Counted from the stretch's first letter, positions 19,693 through 28,339 are shown. The stretch is DNA of 64,000 nucleotides from Serpens sp035497915 (GCF_035497915.1 NZ_DATJCS010000038.1:1-64000); one strand, 5' to 3'. A program made the numbers and translations. Notes: generated by a model not told the origin, from the letters alone.

Positions 19693-21656
19693 TCGCGCAC
19701 CGGCACACCGGCGCCCAGCGCCGGCCAGGGCGCCGGCTCGCCGAACAGCCGGCCGACGACGCCCTGGAAACCCAGCACGCGCAGCACCTGCAGCTCCTCC
19801 GGGGTTTCCACCCGCTCGGCAATCAATGGCAGGTCGATACTGCGGGCGGTCTGCTGCAGGGCGGCGAGGAAGCGGCGTTTGTCCTCCTCGCGGTCGATGT
19901 GCTGGATATAGCCGCCATCGACCTTCAGCCAGGCCAGCCCGAGGCGTGACAGATTGCCCAGCCCGCCGAAGCGCCCGCCGAAATGCTGCAGGCTGAGGGC
20001 AAAGCCCAGGCGCCGCAGGCTGTGGGCCAGCGACTCCAGTTGCGCCGCCGGCAGCGGCCGGTTGCCGGCCAGCTCGAGGGTCAGCCGCGAGCTCAGCGTG
20101 GTATGCCGCCGCAGCAGGGCCAGCAGCTCCGCCTGGGCCTGCGCCGACTCCAGGCTGGCGGTGGACAGGCTCAGCGCCAGCGGCAGGCGATGGCCGGCCA
20201 TCTGCTCCAGCACCAGGGCCAGCATCATGCGGTCGAAACGGGCCATCCAGCCGAAGCGCTCCAGCCAGGGCAGGAAACGCCCAGCCGGCAGGCAGCGGCC
20301 CTGCGCATCCGGCAGGCGCGCCAGCACCTTGTAGTGCAGCAGGTTGTCCGGATCGCGGGCCTCGACCACTGGCTGGAAGTGCAGCTGAAAGCGCCGCTGT
20401 TCCAGCGCCTGCTCCAGGCGCGCCTGCCACAGGTGGCGCTCTTCCAGGGTGTCGTCCAGGTCGGCGCGCTGCAGGCGATTCCACTGGGCGCTGGCCAGTT
20501 CGTCGATGGCCGCCAGCGCCTCGTCGGCCAGGCGCATCAGGGTCTGCGGATCGTCGCCGGGGCCGAACGGCACCAGGCCCAGGTGCGCCAGCGCGCCCTC
20601 GCGCGTGGTGGCGCGCAGGCTGTCCAGATCCGCCTGCAGGCGTTCGGCCAGCGCCTCGGCCTCGTCGGCCAGCAGCCCCGGCAACAGCAAGGCGAACTCG
20701 CCACCGCGCACCCGCGCCAGCAAGGCCGGCTGGGGCAGCTCGGCGCAGCGCTCGCGCAGCAGGCCGGCCAGATGGCAGATCAGCCGGTCCACCGGCTCGC
20801 CGCCCAGGCGCTGGTTCAGTCCCGCCAGGTCGCGGATGCGCAGCACGGCGAGGAAGCCATGGCGCACCGCCTCCTCGTCGGCCAGCCGGGCCCGCAGGCG
20901 CATCTCGAAGCTGCGGCGGTTGGCCAGCCCGGTCAGCGGGTCCGCGTAGGCCTCGTCACGCAGTGCTTCGAGGTGGCGGGCGTGCGCCTCGAACTGCCCG
21001 CGCAGACGCTCGACCATGTGATTCATCGCGCCGACCACTCGGCGCAGCTCCGGGCTGACCGGCTGTTTCGGCTGGCTGATGAACTCGCGGCGCTCCAGCG
21101 CTTCGGCCTGCTGCACCAGCGCGTCCAGCGGGCGCAGCTGCCGACGCAGCAGCCAGCCGCCGAGCAACGCGCTGGCCAGGCCGCACAGCGCCAGCCAGAA
21201 CAGGCTGCCCAGCGCCGCGTGCCAGAGCGTGGCCAGGGCGAAGCGCGGCGTGCTGTCGACCTGCACGCGGGCCGCCTGCTGCCAGCCCCGGCTGACCAGC
21301 GCCTCGGCCTGGACCGCCGGCAGGTCGATCAGGCGCGCGAACCAGGCCGGCACCAGCGCCGGCTCGTGGCTGGCCTCCCGCTCCGCCAGCACCTGCTCGG
21401 CGGCGGGGTCGACCACGCGGATGCGCTCGAAGTAGCCGCTGTCGAAGATGGCGCTGACCAGCAGTTCGGTCATCTGCGCATCGTCCACATGATTGCCCAG
21501 CGCCAGGCCGAGTGCCGTCGCGGCGTTCTGGGCATGGGAGCGCAGCTGGGCCAGTTGCTGCTCGCGCGAGCTTTCCAGGCTGACCAGGACGTTGCCCGTA
21601 TAGGCCAGGACCAGGAACAGGCCGATGGCCAGCAGCAGTTGTTTGAAGAGTGACAT
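19683..21656 (-). CDS. lapD: LapD-like inner-membrane c-di-GMP receptor with degenerate GGDEF and EAL domains
   Basis: 657 residues from ATG 21656 (GGAGATA upstream). Order: membrane helix 1 (about 6-25), periplasmic domain (about 30-145), helix 2 (about 149-170), HAMP (about 170-225), GGDEF domain (about 238-385) and EAL domain (about 405-650). The GGDEF motif is RGGEF (317-321) and the EAL motif is KVL (443-445), so neither cyclase nor phosphodiesterase activity is expected. Such proteins bind c-di-GMP with the EAL domain and then hold LapG in the periplasm. Its 3' end overlaps the convergent adhesin gene by 10 bases; lapG lies 52 bases upstream. Confidence 0.92.
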   Translation of the reverse strand: MSLFKQLLLAIGLFLVLAYTGNVLVSLESSREQQLAQLRSHAQNAATALGLALGNHVDDAQMTELLVSAIFDSGYFERIRVVDPAAEQVLAEREASHEPALVPAWFARLIDLPAVQAEALVSRGWQQAARVQVDSTPRFALATLWHAALGSLFWLALCGLASALLGGWLLRRQLRPLDALVQQAEALERREFISQPKQPVSPELRRVVGAMNHMVERLRGQFEAHARHLEALRDEAYADPLTGLANRRSFEMRLRARLADEEAVRHGFLAVLRIRDLAGLNQRLGGEPVDRLICHLAGLLRERCAELPQPALLARVRGGEFALLLPGLLADEAEALAERLQADLDSLRATTREGALAHLGLVPFGPGDDPQTLMRLADEALAAIDELASAQWNRLQRADLDDTLEERHLWQARLEQALEQRRFQLHFQPVVEARDPDNLLHYKVLARLPDAQGRCLPAGRFLPWLERFGWMARFDRMMLALVLEQMAGHRLPLALSLSTASLESAQAQAELLALLRRHTTLSSRLTLELAGNRPLPAAQLESLAHSLRRLGFALSLQHFGGRFGGLGNLSRLGLAWLKVDGGYIQHIDREEDKRRFLAALQQTARSIDLPLIAERVETPEELQVLRVLGFQGVVGRLFGEPAPWPALGAGVPVRDQA

Positions 21657-21708
21657 CCCTATCTCCATGAGCAAATTCCGTTGCGCGCCCCGTCGGGCCG
21701 GGCGGGCG

Positions 21709-22401
21709 CTAGCGCGGCACGCCGGGCGGGAACCCCTCGCGGCGCATGCGCTGCAGCACGTCCTGCCAGCGCGACAGGCCCAGGCTGTCGCCAGCCGGGC
21801 GATCGGCGTACCACAGGCCTTCGCCGTTGAAGGCATAGACGGGTTGCAGATCGCTTCGCTGGCTGGCGGGCAGCACGCGGGCGATGCGGTTATCCAGCAC
21901 CCAGGGGTCCGCGTCGGCTTCAGCGTAGTAGGCCAGCACCATGTGCGCCTGTCCGTCGGCTTTCACATAGGTGAGGCGCAGGCGCTCCATCGGCACGCCG
22001 AGCCGGCGCAGGCTGACGTACTTGGCCAGCGCGTAGTCCTCGCAATCGGCCGCACCCTGGTACAGCGACTCGACGGGCGTGGCCCAGTAATCGATGCGCT
22101 GCCAGATACGGCGGTCCTCGTCGAAGCGCAGGGTGGCATTGAAGAAGCCGTTGACCGCGCGCAGCTGTTCCTCGACGTCGCGCTCGCGCTGCTCGTCGAG
22201 CAGGCGCCACCAGGCCTCCAGGCGCTGGCGACCCTCGGCCTGCGGGCCATACAGCGCCTCGGCGCGCCGGTCGATTTCCGCCTGATCCCAGGCCAGGACG
22301 GGCGCGGCACCGCCCAGCAGCACCAGCCAGCCGGCGATGCGCAGGCGCTCCGAGGCTCTTGGTAACCACGCTCCCGCGTCCGTCGATAGTCGCCTGTTCA
22401 T
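21709..22401 (-). CDS. lapG: LapG-like periplasmic calcium-dependent cysteine protease
   Basis: 230 residues with a signal peptide (about 20-37, cleavage after APVLA). The transglutaminase-like fold of family C93 shows the triad Cys120 (GAADCEDYALAKY), His153 (AHMVLAYY) and Asp170 (VLDNRI). LapG cuts the retention module of LapA-type adhesins when c-di-GMP is low, releasing the adhesin and the biofilm. It is cotranscribed with lapD and points away from the nitric-oxide reductase genes. The nearby adhesin carries two possible cut sites. Confidence 0.93.
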   Translation of the reverse strand: MNRRLSTDAGAWLPRASERLRIAGWLVLLGGAAPVLAWDQAEIDRRAEALYGPQAEGRQRLEAWWRLLDEQRERDVEEQLRAVNGFFNATLRFDEDRRIWQRIDYWATPVESLYQGAADCEDYALAKYVSLRRLGVPMERLRLTYVKADGQAHMVLAYYAEADADPWVLDNRIARVLPASQRSDLQPVYAFNGEGLWYADRPAGDSLGLSRWQDVLQRMRREGFPPGVPR

Positions 22402-22589
22402 GGGGTGGAATCCGCTCGCCGCGATCGGAAGGTTGGCCGGCCGCCGCCGTGACGGTCAGGCCCGGGCACAGGCTGTGACCGGGACAAGGCGGGAATGGTT
22501 GCATGGCCCGCGCGCCAAGGAACCGAACCCGCCCGGAGGACACTAAAGCGTACCTGCGTAGCGCAGCGGCGCCGAAGGAGCCAACCTCG
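22402..22589. other. Divergent intergenic region between lapG and the nor operon
   Basis: 188 bases from which lapG-lapD and the nor genes are read in opposite directions. It holds TGAC/GTCA half-sites: an inverted TGACGGTCA at 22450-22458 and a TGACC at 22476-22480. No TTGAT-N4-ATCAA box for an FNR/DNR-type regulator is visible on either strand. A good ribosome site (AAGGAG, 22575-22580) serves the 36-codon gene. Promoters could not be assigned. Confidence 0.5.
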
Positions 22590-22700
22590 ATGACGACGAT
22601 CTTCAGGCTCATCAGCTTTGCGGTACTCGCCCTCATGCTGATCGCAATCCTCTACGCCGGCACCATGGGCATCGTCCACTGGGCCGGTATCGGCGTCTGA
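22590..22700 (+). CDS. 36-residue single-pass membrane peptide at the head of the nor operon
   Basis: A 36-codon frame with AAGGAG 9 bases before its ATG, ending 12 bases before norC. It is almost all one hydrophobic helix (LISFAVLALMLIAILYAGTMGIV) with a single Arg near the N-terminus and a His-Trp near the end. Size and position recall the tiny accessory subunits of respiratory oxidases (CcoQ, CydX types), but I recognise no named family. The good ribosome site and tight spacing make it a likely real gene. A role in assembling or stabilising NorCB is inference. Confidence 0.65.
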   Translation: MTTIFRLISFAVLALMLIAILYAGTMGIVHWAGIGV

Positions 22701-22712
22701 CGGGAGCCCGAC

Positions 22713-23570
22713 ATGAACAAGCGGCAGACCCGTTCCTTCGCCATCGGCTCCACCGCTGTCGCGGCGCTGGTCTTTCTCGGCCTCACCGTCGACAGCCACC
22801 GCCAGTTCCCCGAGCTGACCAACGCCGACAGCATCACCCCGGCGGTGACCCGCGGCATGGACATCTGGCACGCCAACAACTGCATCAACTGCCACACCCT
22901 GTTCGGCGAAGGCGCCTACTACGCGCCGGACCTGACCAAGATTACCCAGCTGCGTGGCGCGCCCTATCTCAAGGCGTTCATGAAGGAACCGGAACGCTTC
23001 TACGACGAACAGCGCCACCGCCGACTGATGCCCAATCCCGATCTCGAAGAGGGCGAGATCGACGACCTGATCGCCTTCCTGGACTGGGTCTCCAATGTCG
23101 ACAACCAGGGCTGGCCGCCCCGGCCGATTCTGGTCACCGGCTCCTCGATTCCGGGCACCGGGCTGACCATCGCCCAGCAGGATCTCTCGGCCGGCGGTCA
23201 ATTGCCGCCCGGCGCGCGCCCCGTCTCCGGCAGCGAGGATCCCATCGCCCTCGGCGAGGCCCTGTTCCGCACCGCCAGCCCCGCCTGCAACGCCTGCCAT
23301 TCCATCGCCCCCGGGGTGAACCTGGCCGGGCCGACCCTGGCCGACCTGGCCACCCGGGCGCGCCAGGTCATCGAATCGCCGGATTACCAGGGCGAGGCCG
23401 ACAGCGTCGAGGCCTTCATCCGCGAATCCATCGTGTCGCCGAGCGCCTACCTGCACCCCGGCGCGATGTATTCGACGGCGGGCGTTTCGTTCATGCCCAC
23501 CAATTACGCCGAGGCGCTGTCCGCCGAGGAAATCGATCAGCTGGTGCAGTACCTCGCGTCATTCAAGTGA
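22713..23570 (+). CDS. norC: Nitric oxide reductase cytochrome c subunit NorC with an extra C-terminal cytochrome c domain
   Basis: 285 residues, about twice the usual NorC (near 146). Residues 1-145 are a complete NorC: membrane anchor (about 8-26), heme site CINCH at 57-61, Met106 in LMPNPD as likely axial ligand, and the NorC ending GWPPRPILVTG. After a linker (about 146-172) there is a second cytochrome c domain with CNACH at 192-196 and a candidate ligand Met261 in FMPTNYAE. NorC passes electrons to NorB on the periplasmic side. The extra heme could take electrons from another donor; that is inference. Confidence 0.93.
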   Translation: MNKRQTRSFAIGSTAVAALVFLGLTVDSHRQFPELTNADSITPAVTRGMDIWHANNCINCHTLFGEGAYYAPDLTKITQLRGAPYLKAFMKEPERFYDEQRHRRLMPNPDLEEGEIDDLIAFLDWVSNVDNQGWPPRPILVTGSSIPGTGLTIAQQDLSAGGQLPPGARPVSGSEDPIALGEALFRTASPACNACHSIAPGVNLAGPTLADLATRARQVIESPDYQGEADSVEAFIRESIVSPSAYLHPGAMYSTAGVSFMPTNYAEALSAEEIDQLVQYLASFK

Positions 23571-23615
23571 ACGCGCCGCCACCGGTACGCCGGACGAACA
23601 ATCAGGGGTTCAGCC

Positions 23616-24980
23616 ATGCGCTACAAATCTCAATCCGTCGCCTACTGGTACTTCGCCGTGGCCATGGTGCTGTTCGGGCTGCAGCTGGTGTTCGGGCTGT
23701 TGTCGGCCGCCAAGTACCTGGGGCCGGATCCGCTGCTGAACATCCTGCCGTTCGACGTGAGCAAGGTGATCCACACCAACCTGCTGATCGTCTGGGTGCT
23801 CACCGGCTTCATGGGCGCGACCTACTGGATGGTGCCCGACGAATCACGCACCGAGCTGCACAGCACCCGGCTGGCCTATATCCAGCTGGTGCTGTGGGTG
23901 CTGATGGGCGTGACGGCGGTCATCGGCTACCTGTTCGGCTACGGCACCGGCAACAAGCTGCTTGAGCAGCCGCTGCCGCACAAGATCGTCATCGTCATCT
24001 GCATGCTGATCTTCCTCTACAACATCGGCATGACCATCAGGAAATCCGGGCGCTTCACCACCACCGAGGGCGTGCTGTTGCTGGGGCTGGTGAGCTCCGC
24101 CGTGCTGTTCCTGCCCGCCCTGCTGCATTACGAGAACTACACGGTCTCCATCTTCTACCGCTGGTGGACCATCCATCTGTGGGTGGAGGGCGTGTGGATG
24201 ATGATCATGGGCGGCTTCCTCGCCTACCTGCTGATCCGCCTGTCCGGCGCGGACCGCGAGGTGCTGGAGAAGTGGCTGTACGTGATCGTCGGGCTGGTGT
24301 TCATTGCCGGCATCCTCGGCACCGCCCACCACTATTACTGGGTCGGCGTGCCCTATTACTGGCTGCCGATCGGCGGCTTCTTCAGCGCGCTGGAACCCCT
24401 GGCGATCGTCGGCATGGCCATGTACGCCTACAGCGCGATGCGCCGTTCAGGGCTGGCACACCCCAACGCGCTGGCACTGCACTGGACGCTGGGCAGCACC
24501 ATCTTCACCCTGTTCGGCGCCGGGCTGCTGGGGCTGGCGCACACCTGGCCGAGCATCAACAAATGGACCCATGGCACGCTGGTCACCGCCATGCACGGCC
24601 ATGCCGCCTTCTACGGCGCCTACGCAATGATCGTGCTGGCGATGATCACCTACGCCCTGCCCTCGCTCACCGACAAGCGCCCGGAGCAGGGCAGCGCCCT
24701 CGGCTACTGGGCGTTCTGGCTACAGCTGGCCGGCATGTTCGGCATGACCCTGTCCTTCGCCACCGCCGGCATCGGCCAGGTGTACCTGGAGCGGATCATG
24801 GGCATGGGTTATCTGGACGCGCAGCTGAAGATCCAGATCCACTTCGTCATGCTGATCAGCACCGCGACCCTATTCGCCGTCGGCGTGGGGCTGTTTATCT
24901 ATGACTTCTTCCGCTACCACCCCCGCCTAGAGGTGATCACCGAGCGGGATGTACCGACCACGGCGGAGCGGAATGCCTGA
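23616..24980 (+). CDS. norB: Nitric oxide reductase catalytic subunit NorB (cNOR type)
   Basis: 454 residues, 12 membrane helices. The ligands can be read: His53 and His329 for low-spin heme b, His327 for heme b3, and His187, His238, His239 plus Glu191 (HLWVEGVW) for the non-heme iron. Glu260 in FFSALEPL matches the second conserved glutamate. It reduces 2 NO to N2O with electrons from NorC. It lacks the long N-terminal extension of quinol-dependent qNOR, in keeping with a separate NorC. norC ends 45 bases upstream; norQ overlaps its end. Confidence 0.96.
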   Translation: MRYKSQSVAYWYFAVAMVLFGLQLVFGLLSAAKYLGPDPLLNILPFDVSKVIHTNLLIVWVLTGFMGATYWMVPDESRTELHSTRLAYIQLVLWVLMGVTAVIGYLFGYGTGNKLLEQPLPHKIVIVICMLIFLYNIGMTIRKSGRFTTTEGVLLLGLVSSAVLFLPALLHYENYTVSIFYRWWTIHLWVEGVWMMIMGGFLAYLLIRLSGADREVLEKWLYVIVGLVFIAGILGTAHHYYWVGVPYYWLPIGGFFSALEPLAIVGMAMYAYSAMRRSGLAHPNALALHWTLGSTIFTLFGAGLLGLAHTWPSINKWTHGTLVTAMHGHAAFYGAYAMIVLAMITYALPSLTDKRPEQGSALGYWAFWLQLAGMFGMTLSFATAGIGQVYLERIMGMGYLDAQLKIQIHFVMLISTATLFAVGVGLFIYDFFRYHPRLEVITERDVPTTAERNA

Positions 24981-25800
24981 GGTGGGGATGGAGCCGTCGA
25001 TCCGGCTGACGGCGCGCCCGTCGGCGGACGCGCCCTGGTACTGCCCGGTCGGCGGCGAGGTGGCGTTGTTCGAGCAATGCCATGCCCGTGGGCTGGCCGT
25101 GATGCTCAAGGGGCCGACCGGGTGCGGCAAGACGCGCTTCGTCGAACATATGGCCTGGCGGCTGGGCCGACCGCTGATCACCATCCCCTGCCACGACGAC
25201 CTGACCGCCAGCGACCTGATCGGCCGTTTCCTGATCCGCCACGACGGCACCGTCTGGCAGGACGGACCACTGACCCGCGCGGTGCGCGAAGGCGCCATCT
25301 GCTATCTGGACGAGGTCGTCGAGGCGCGACAGGACACCGTGGTGGTGCTGCATGCGCTGACCGACTACCGGCGCATGCTGCCGATCGACAAGACCGGCGA
25401 AACCCTCGAAGCCGCAGCGGGCTTCCAGCTGGTGGTGTCCTACAACCCCGGCTACCAGCGCCTGCTAAAGGACCTGAAACCCAGCACCCGGCAGCGCTTC
25501 GTGGCCATGGACCTGGACTTCCCGGCACCGGAGCAGGAGGCGCTGATCGTGCAACGGGAAAGCGGCGTCGAGCCGGCCATCGCCCGCGGGCTGGTCAGCC
25601 TGGCCGGGCGCATTCGCCAGCTGCGCGACCGTGGCTTGGCGGAAGTGCCCAGCACGCGGCTGCTGATCGCGGCCGCCACCCTGATCCAGTGCGGCGTTCC
25701 GGTGCGGGAAGCCTGTCGGGCGGCCATCGTCTCGCCACTGTCCGACGAGGCCTCGATGGTCAGCGCCCTGCGCGACCTGGTCGACGGCACCTTCGTGTAG
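24973..25800 (+). CDS. norQ: MoxR-type AAA+ ATPase NorQ/NirQ
   Basis: 275 residues from ATG 24973, overlapping norB by 8 bases; a second ATG at 24988 also has a ribosome site (GAGG), so the start is uncertain. Walker A is GPTGCGKTRF, Walker B is ICYLDEVVEA, and the SYNPGYQ sensor region with LKPSTRQRFVAM is typical of the NirQ/NorQ/CbbQ branch. It acts with NorD to insert the non-heme iron or activate NorB. It is cytoplasmic. Confidence 0.93.
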   Translation: MPEVGMEPSIRLTARPSADAPWYCPVGGEVALFEQCHARGLAVMLKGPTGCGKTRFVEHMAWRLGRPLITIPCHDDLTASDLIGRFLIRHDGTVWQDGPLTRAVREGAICYLDEVVEARQDTVVVLHALTDYRRMLPIDKTGETLEAAAGFQLVVSYNPGYQRLLKDLKPSTRQRFVAMDLDFPAPEQEALIVQRESGVEPAIARGLVSLAGRIRQLRDRGLAEVPSTRLLIAAATLIQCGVPVREACRAAIVSPLSDEASMVSALRDLVDGTFV

Positions 25801-25811
25801 AGGCGGGCGCC

Positions 25812-27833
25812 ATGGCGGAAGCCGAAGAGCTGGTCAGCGACGCGGCGCGCCACGCGACTCTGCATGCGCGCGCGCTGTGGCGCCGCTACCACCCGCTGCC
25901 GGAAGGCCCGCCGACCGCCAGACTGGTCGACATCGCCCCGCGCCTGGAACTGTTGATCACCGCGACCACCGGAACGGCTTACCCGATCCGCATTGCCCAG
26001 CCACCCGCCCAGCCGACACTGCTGGCGCGCGTCTTCCGTCGCGCGCAGCACCCCTGGCAACGCCAGGCGGTCCCCGCCACCGACGGCCGTCACCTGTGGC
26101 TGCCCGCCGATTCGGGCCTCGAAGAGGTCGCCCGCGGCCACGAGCTCTATCGGGTCATGGCGCTGCAGCAGGCCATCCGGGCGCAACGCGGCAGCGCCGC
26201 AGCCATGGCTGCCCCGCTGCCGCCTCTGCTGGCAGACGCCTACCTGCTGCTCGAAGCCTGGGCCGTCGATGTGACGCTGACTCGGCTGCTGCCCGGGCTG
26301 GGCGCCGGCATCGAGCGCCTGAAGGCACATGCGCTGCGCCAGCGCCCGCCGCTGGCGGCATTCTCCGCACCACGCCAGCCACTCGAAGCGCTGGTCCGGC
26401 AACTGCTCGCCAGCCCCTGCGGCCAGGCACCGACGGGCTTTCCGTGCAGCGACTCGCCCGACCAGTCACTGCGCCAGGCTGCCGCCCTGCTCGCCAGCCT
26501 CGGCCTGTCGCCCGACGACCACCGCGTCGGCAATGCGCCGCTGCTGCACGACGGGTGGACCGGCAGTCTGCTTGCGCCAGCGCCTGGCGAGGCTGCCGCA
26601 GCGCCGGCGCCCGACCCGGCAGCCTGCCCGCCCCCACGCAGTGCCCGGTTGCCGCGTCGCCCGGAGGTGCGCCATGCCGAGCCGGACGAGGACCAGGGCG
26701 ACGAAGGGATCTTCATGGTGCAGGCCGACGAGCCGCATCAGCATGCCGAAGACCCGCTGGGGCTGAATCGCCCGCTCGACCGGGACGAGGACACCAGCGC
26801 CGACGAATACGGCGACATGCTCAGCGAGCTGCCGCAGGCGCGACTGGTCGCCACGCCACAGCCCCCCCGGGAGGTTCTGATCAGCGACGATCCGCCGGAG
26901 GGCGGCACACGCCTGCAGCTCGCGCACGCCCTGGCAGCGGGCGAGGGGCTGGCATATCCGGAGTGGGACTACCGCGCCGGGCAGTATCGGCAGCCTGGCG
27001 CCATCGTCCGGCCGCTGCCCAACCTGCCCGGTTCGCCCGCCTGGGTGGAGCGGACGCTGGAGGAGCACCGCGCGCTGCTGGGGCAGATCCGGCGGCGCTT
27101 CGAGATGCTCAGGGCCCGGCGGGTGGCCCGGCGACGCCAACTGGACGGCGACGAGATCGATCTGGAGGCTTATGTCGACAGCTACGCCGACTTCCGGGGG
27201 GGCGCCTCGCTGTCCGAGGCGTTGTACCAGAGCCAACGCAAGGCGGAACGGGATCTGGCCATCTGCCTGCTGATCGACGTCAGCGGCTCCACCGACGGCT
27301 GGATCTCCAACCACCGACGCATCATCGACGTGGAGCGCGAAGCCCTGCTGCTGGTATGCGTGGCCCTCGACGGTCTGGGCGAGCCCTATGCGGTGCAGGC
27401 CTTTTCGGGCGAGGGCCCCGAGGTGGTGATCGTGCGCCAGCTGAAGGGCTTCGATGAGCCCTACGGCCGCGAAGTGGCGCTGCGCATCAGCGCGCTGGAG
27501 CCCGAGCACTACACCCGCACGGGCGCCGCGATTCGGCATGCCAGCAGCGGGCTGATGCGCCAGCGCGCCACGCACCGCCTGCTGTTGCTGCTCTCGGACG
27601 GCAGGCCGAACGATCAGGACGACTACGAGGGGACTTATGGGGTCGAGGACATGCGCCAGTCCGTCCGCGAAGCCACCGAGCAAGGCATTTCCACGTTCTG
27701 CCTGACCATCGACCGCCAAGCGCCCGGCTACCTGCCACTGACCTTCGGCGCAGGGCAGTACGCGCTACTGGACCATCCCGAACGACTGCCGAGCGTGCTG
27801 CTGGAATGGCTCAGACGCCTGGTAGCGCGCTGA
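25812..27833 (+). CDS. norD: NorD, vWFA-domain activator of nitric oxide reductase
   Basis: 673 residues from ATG 25812, slightly longer than common NorD proteins. The long N-terminal part is helical and Ala/Pro-rich, with an acidic stretch (about 285-345, DEDQGDEG). The C-terminal vWFA domain (about 480-670) has the MIDAS motif LLIDVSGSTDG and the later LLSDGRPND. NorQ and NorD form an ATPase/adaptor pair that remodels NorB. It ends the operon; the lipoprotein gene is convergent only 8 bases further. Confidence 0.92.
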   Translation: MAEAEELVSDAARHATLHARALWRRYHPLPEGPPTARLVDIAPRLELLITATTGTAYPIRIAQPPAQPTLLARVFRRAQHPWQRQAVPATDGRHLWLPADSGLEEVARGHELYRVMALQQAIRAQRGSAAAMAAPLPPLLADAYLLLEAWAVDVTLTRLLPGLGAGIERLKAHALRQRPPLAAFSAPRQPLEALVRQLLASPCGQAPTGFPCSDSPDQSLRQAAALLASLGLSPDDHRVGNAPLLHDGWTGSLLAPAPGEAAAAPAPDPAACPPPRSARLPRRPEVRHAEPDEDQGDEGIFMVQADEPHQHAEDPLGLNRPLDRDEDTSADEYGDMLSELPQARLVATPQPPREVLISDDPPEGGTRLQLAHALAAGEGLAYPEWDYRAGQYRQPGAIVRPLPNLPGSPAWVERTLEEHRALLGQIRRRFEMLRARRVARRRQLDGDEIDLEAYVDSYADFRGGASLSEALYQSQRKAERDLAICLLIDVSGSTDGWISNHRRIIDVEREALLLVCVALDGLGEPYAVQAFSGEGPEVVIVRQLKGFDEPYGREVALRISALEPEHYTRTGAAIRHASSGLMRQRATHRLLLLLSDGRPNDQDDYEGTYGVEDMRQSVREATEQGISTFCLTIDRQAPGYLPLTFGAGQYALLDHPERLPSVLLEWLRRLVAR

Positions 27834-27841
27834 GGATCCGC

Positions 27842-28093
27842 TCACTCCAGCGGTTCACGCTTCCAGCGGTAGTGGCTCACCTGACCGCGCCCTTCGTAAC
27901 GACGGGCCTGGACGAAACGGTACTCACCCGCTGGCTCGTCGCGAAAATCCGCCTGCAGCGGCCGGAAGTGCTGGAACTGGGCCTTGGCTCCATAGCGGTT
28001 GAGCGCCTGCTCCGCAGTCGCCGAGTTCGGCTGGCCGGCACAGGCGGACAGCACAAGGGTGGAGCCCAGCAGGGCCAGGATCGACAGACGCAT
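27842..28093 (-). CDS. Small conserved lipoprotein
   Basis: 83 residues from ATG 28093. The signal peptide ends in a lipobox LSAC with Cys18, so it should be lipidated. The mature part has YGAKAQFQHFRPLQADFRDEPAGEYRFVQARRYEGRGQVSHYRWKR split over short beta-like segments; nothing suggests an enzyme. I do not recognise a named family. It is convergent with norD and lies upstream of, and divergent from, the tRNA-Gly gene. Confidence 0.75.
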   Translation of the reverse strand: MRLSILALLGSTLVLSACAGQPNSATAEQALNRYGAKAQFQHFRPLQADFRDEPAGEYRFVQARRYEGRGQVSHYRWKREPLE

Positions 28094-28213
28094 GGCAGGT
28101 CCCTCGCGGTAGGGGATGAGGTCACTGTGTGGACTCCTTCCGCCCGCCATGGTTGCAGCGCCGCGCCGGCGGGCTTCTTTTTTGCCCGGCCTTCTGGTAA
28201 AAAGGCCGCCGTT

Positions 28214-28288
28214 GCGGGCGTCGTATAATGGCCATTACCTGAGCTTCCCAAGCTCATGACGTGGGTTCGATTCCCATCGCCCGCTCCA
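28214..28288 (+). tRNA. tRNA-Gly (anticodon CCC)
   Basis: The sequence folds as a cloverleaf. The acceptor arms are GCGGGCG (28214-28220) with CGCCCGC (28278-28284), followed by T and an encoded CCA (28286-28288). The anticodon stem is TGAGC/GCTCA with loop TTCCCAA, giving anticodon CCC, which reads GGG glycine codons. The T loop GGTTCGATTCC is standard. A strong terminator follows directly. Confidence 0.95.
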
Positions 28289-28297
28289 GCTCTCCTG

Positions 28298-28323
28298 AAA
28301 ACCGGCCCGATGGCCGGTTTTTT
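28298..28323 (+). terminator. Intrinsic terminator of tRNA-Gly
   Basis: A 9-bp stem AAACCGGCC/GGCCGGTTT with loop CGAT-like, ending in a T tract (28318-28323), starts 10 bases after the tRNA. Confidence 0.85.
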
Positions 28324-28339
28324 CGTTTCCGGCAGGTGC

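Noticed and set aside
22481..22505. Sigma-54-like GG...GC element before the nor operon
   Set aside because: The spacing between GG and GC is 11, not 10 bases, and sigma-54 promoters tolerate this poorly; the -24 box is also weak.
22402..22712. FNR/DNR box for the nor genes
   Set aside because: No TTGAT-N4-ATCAA palindrome or close variant was found on either strand before the small gene or norC.
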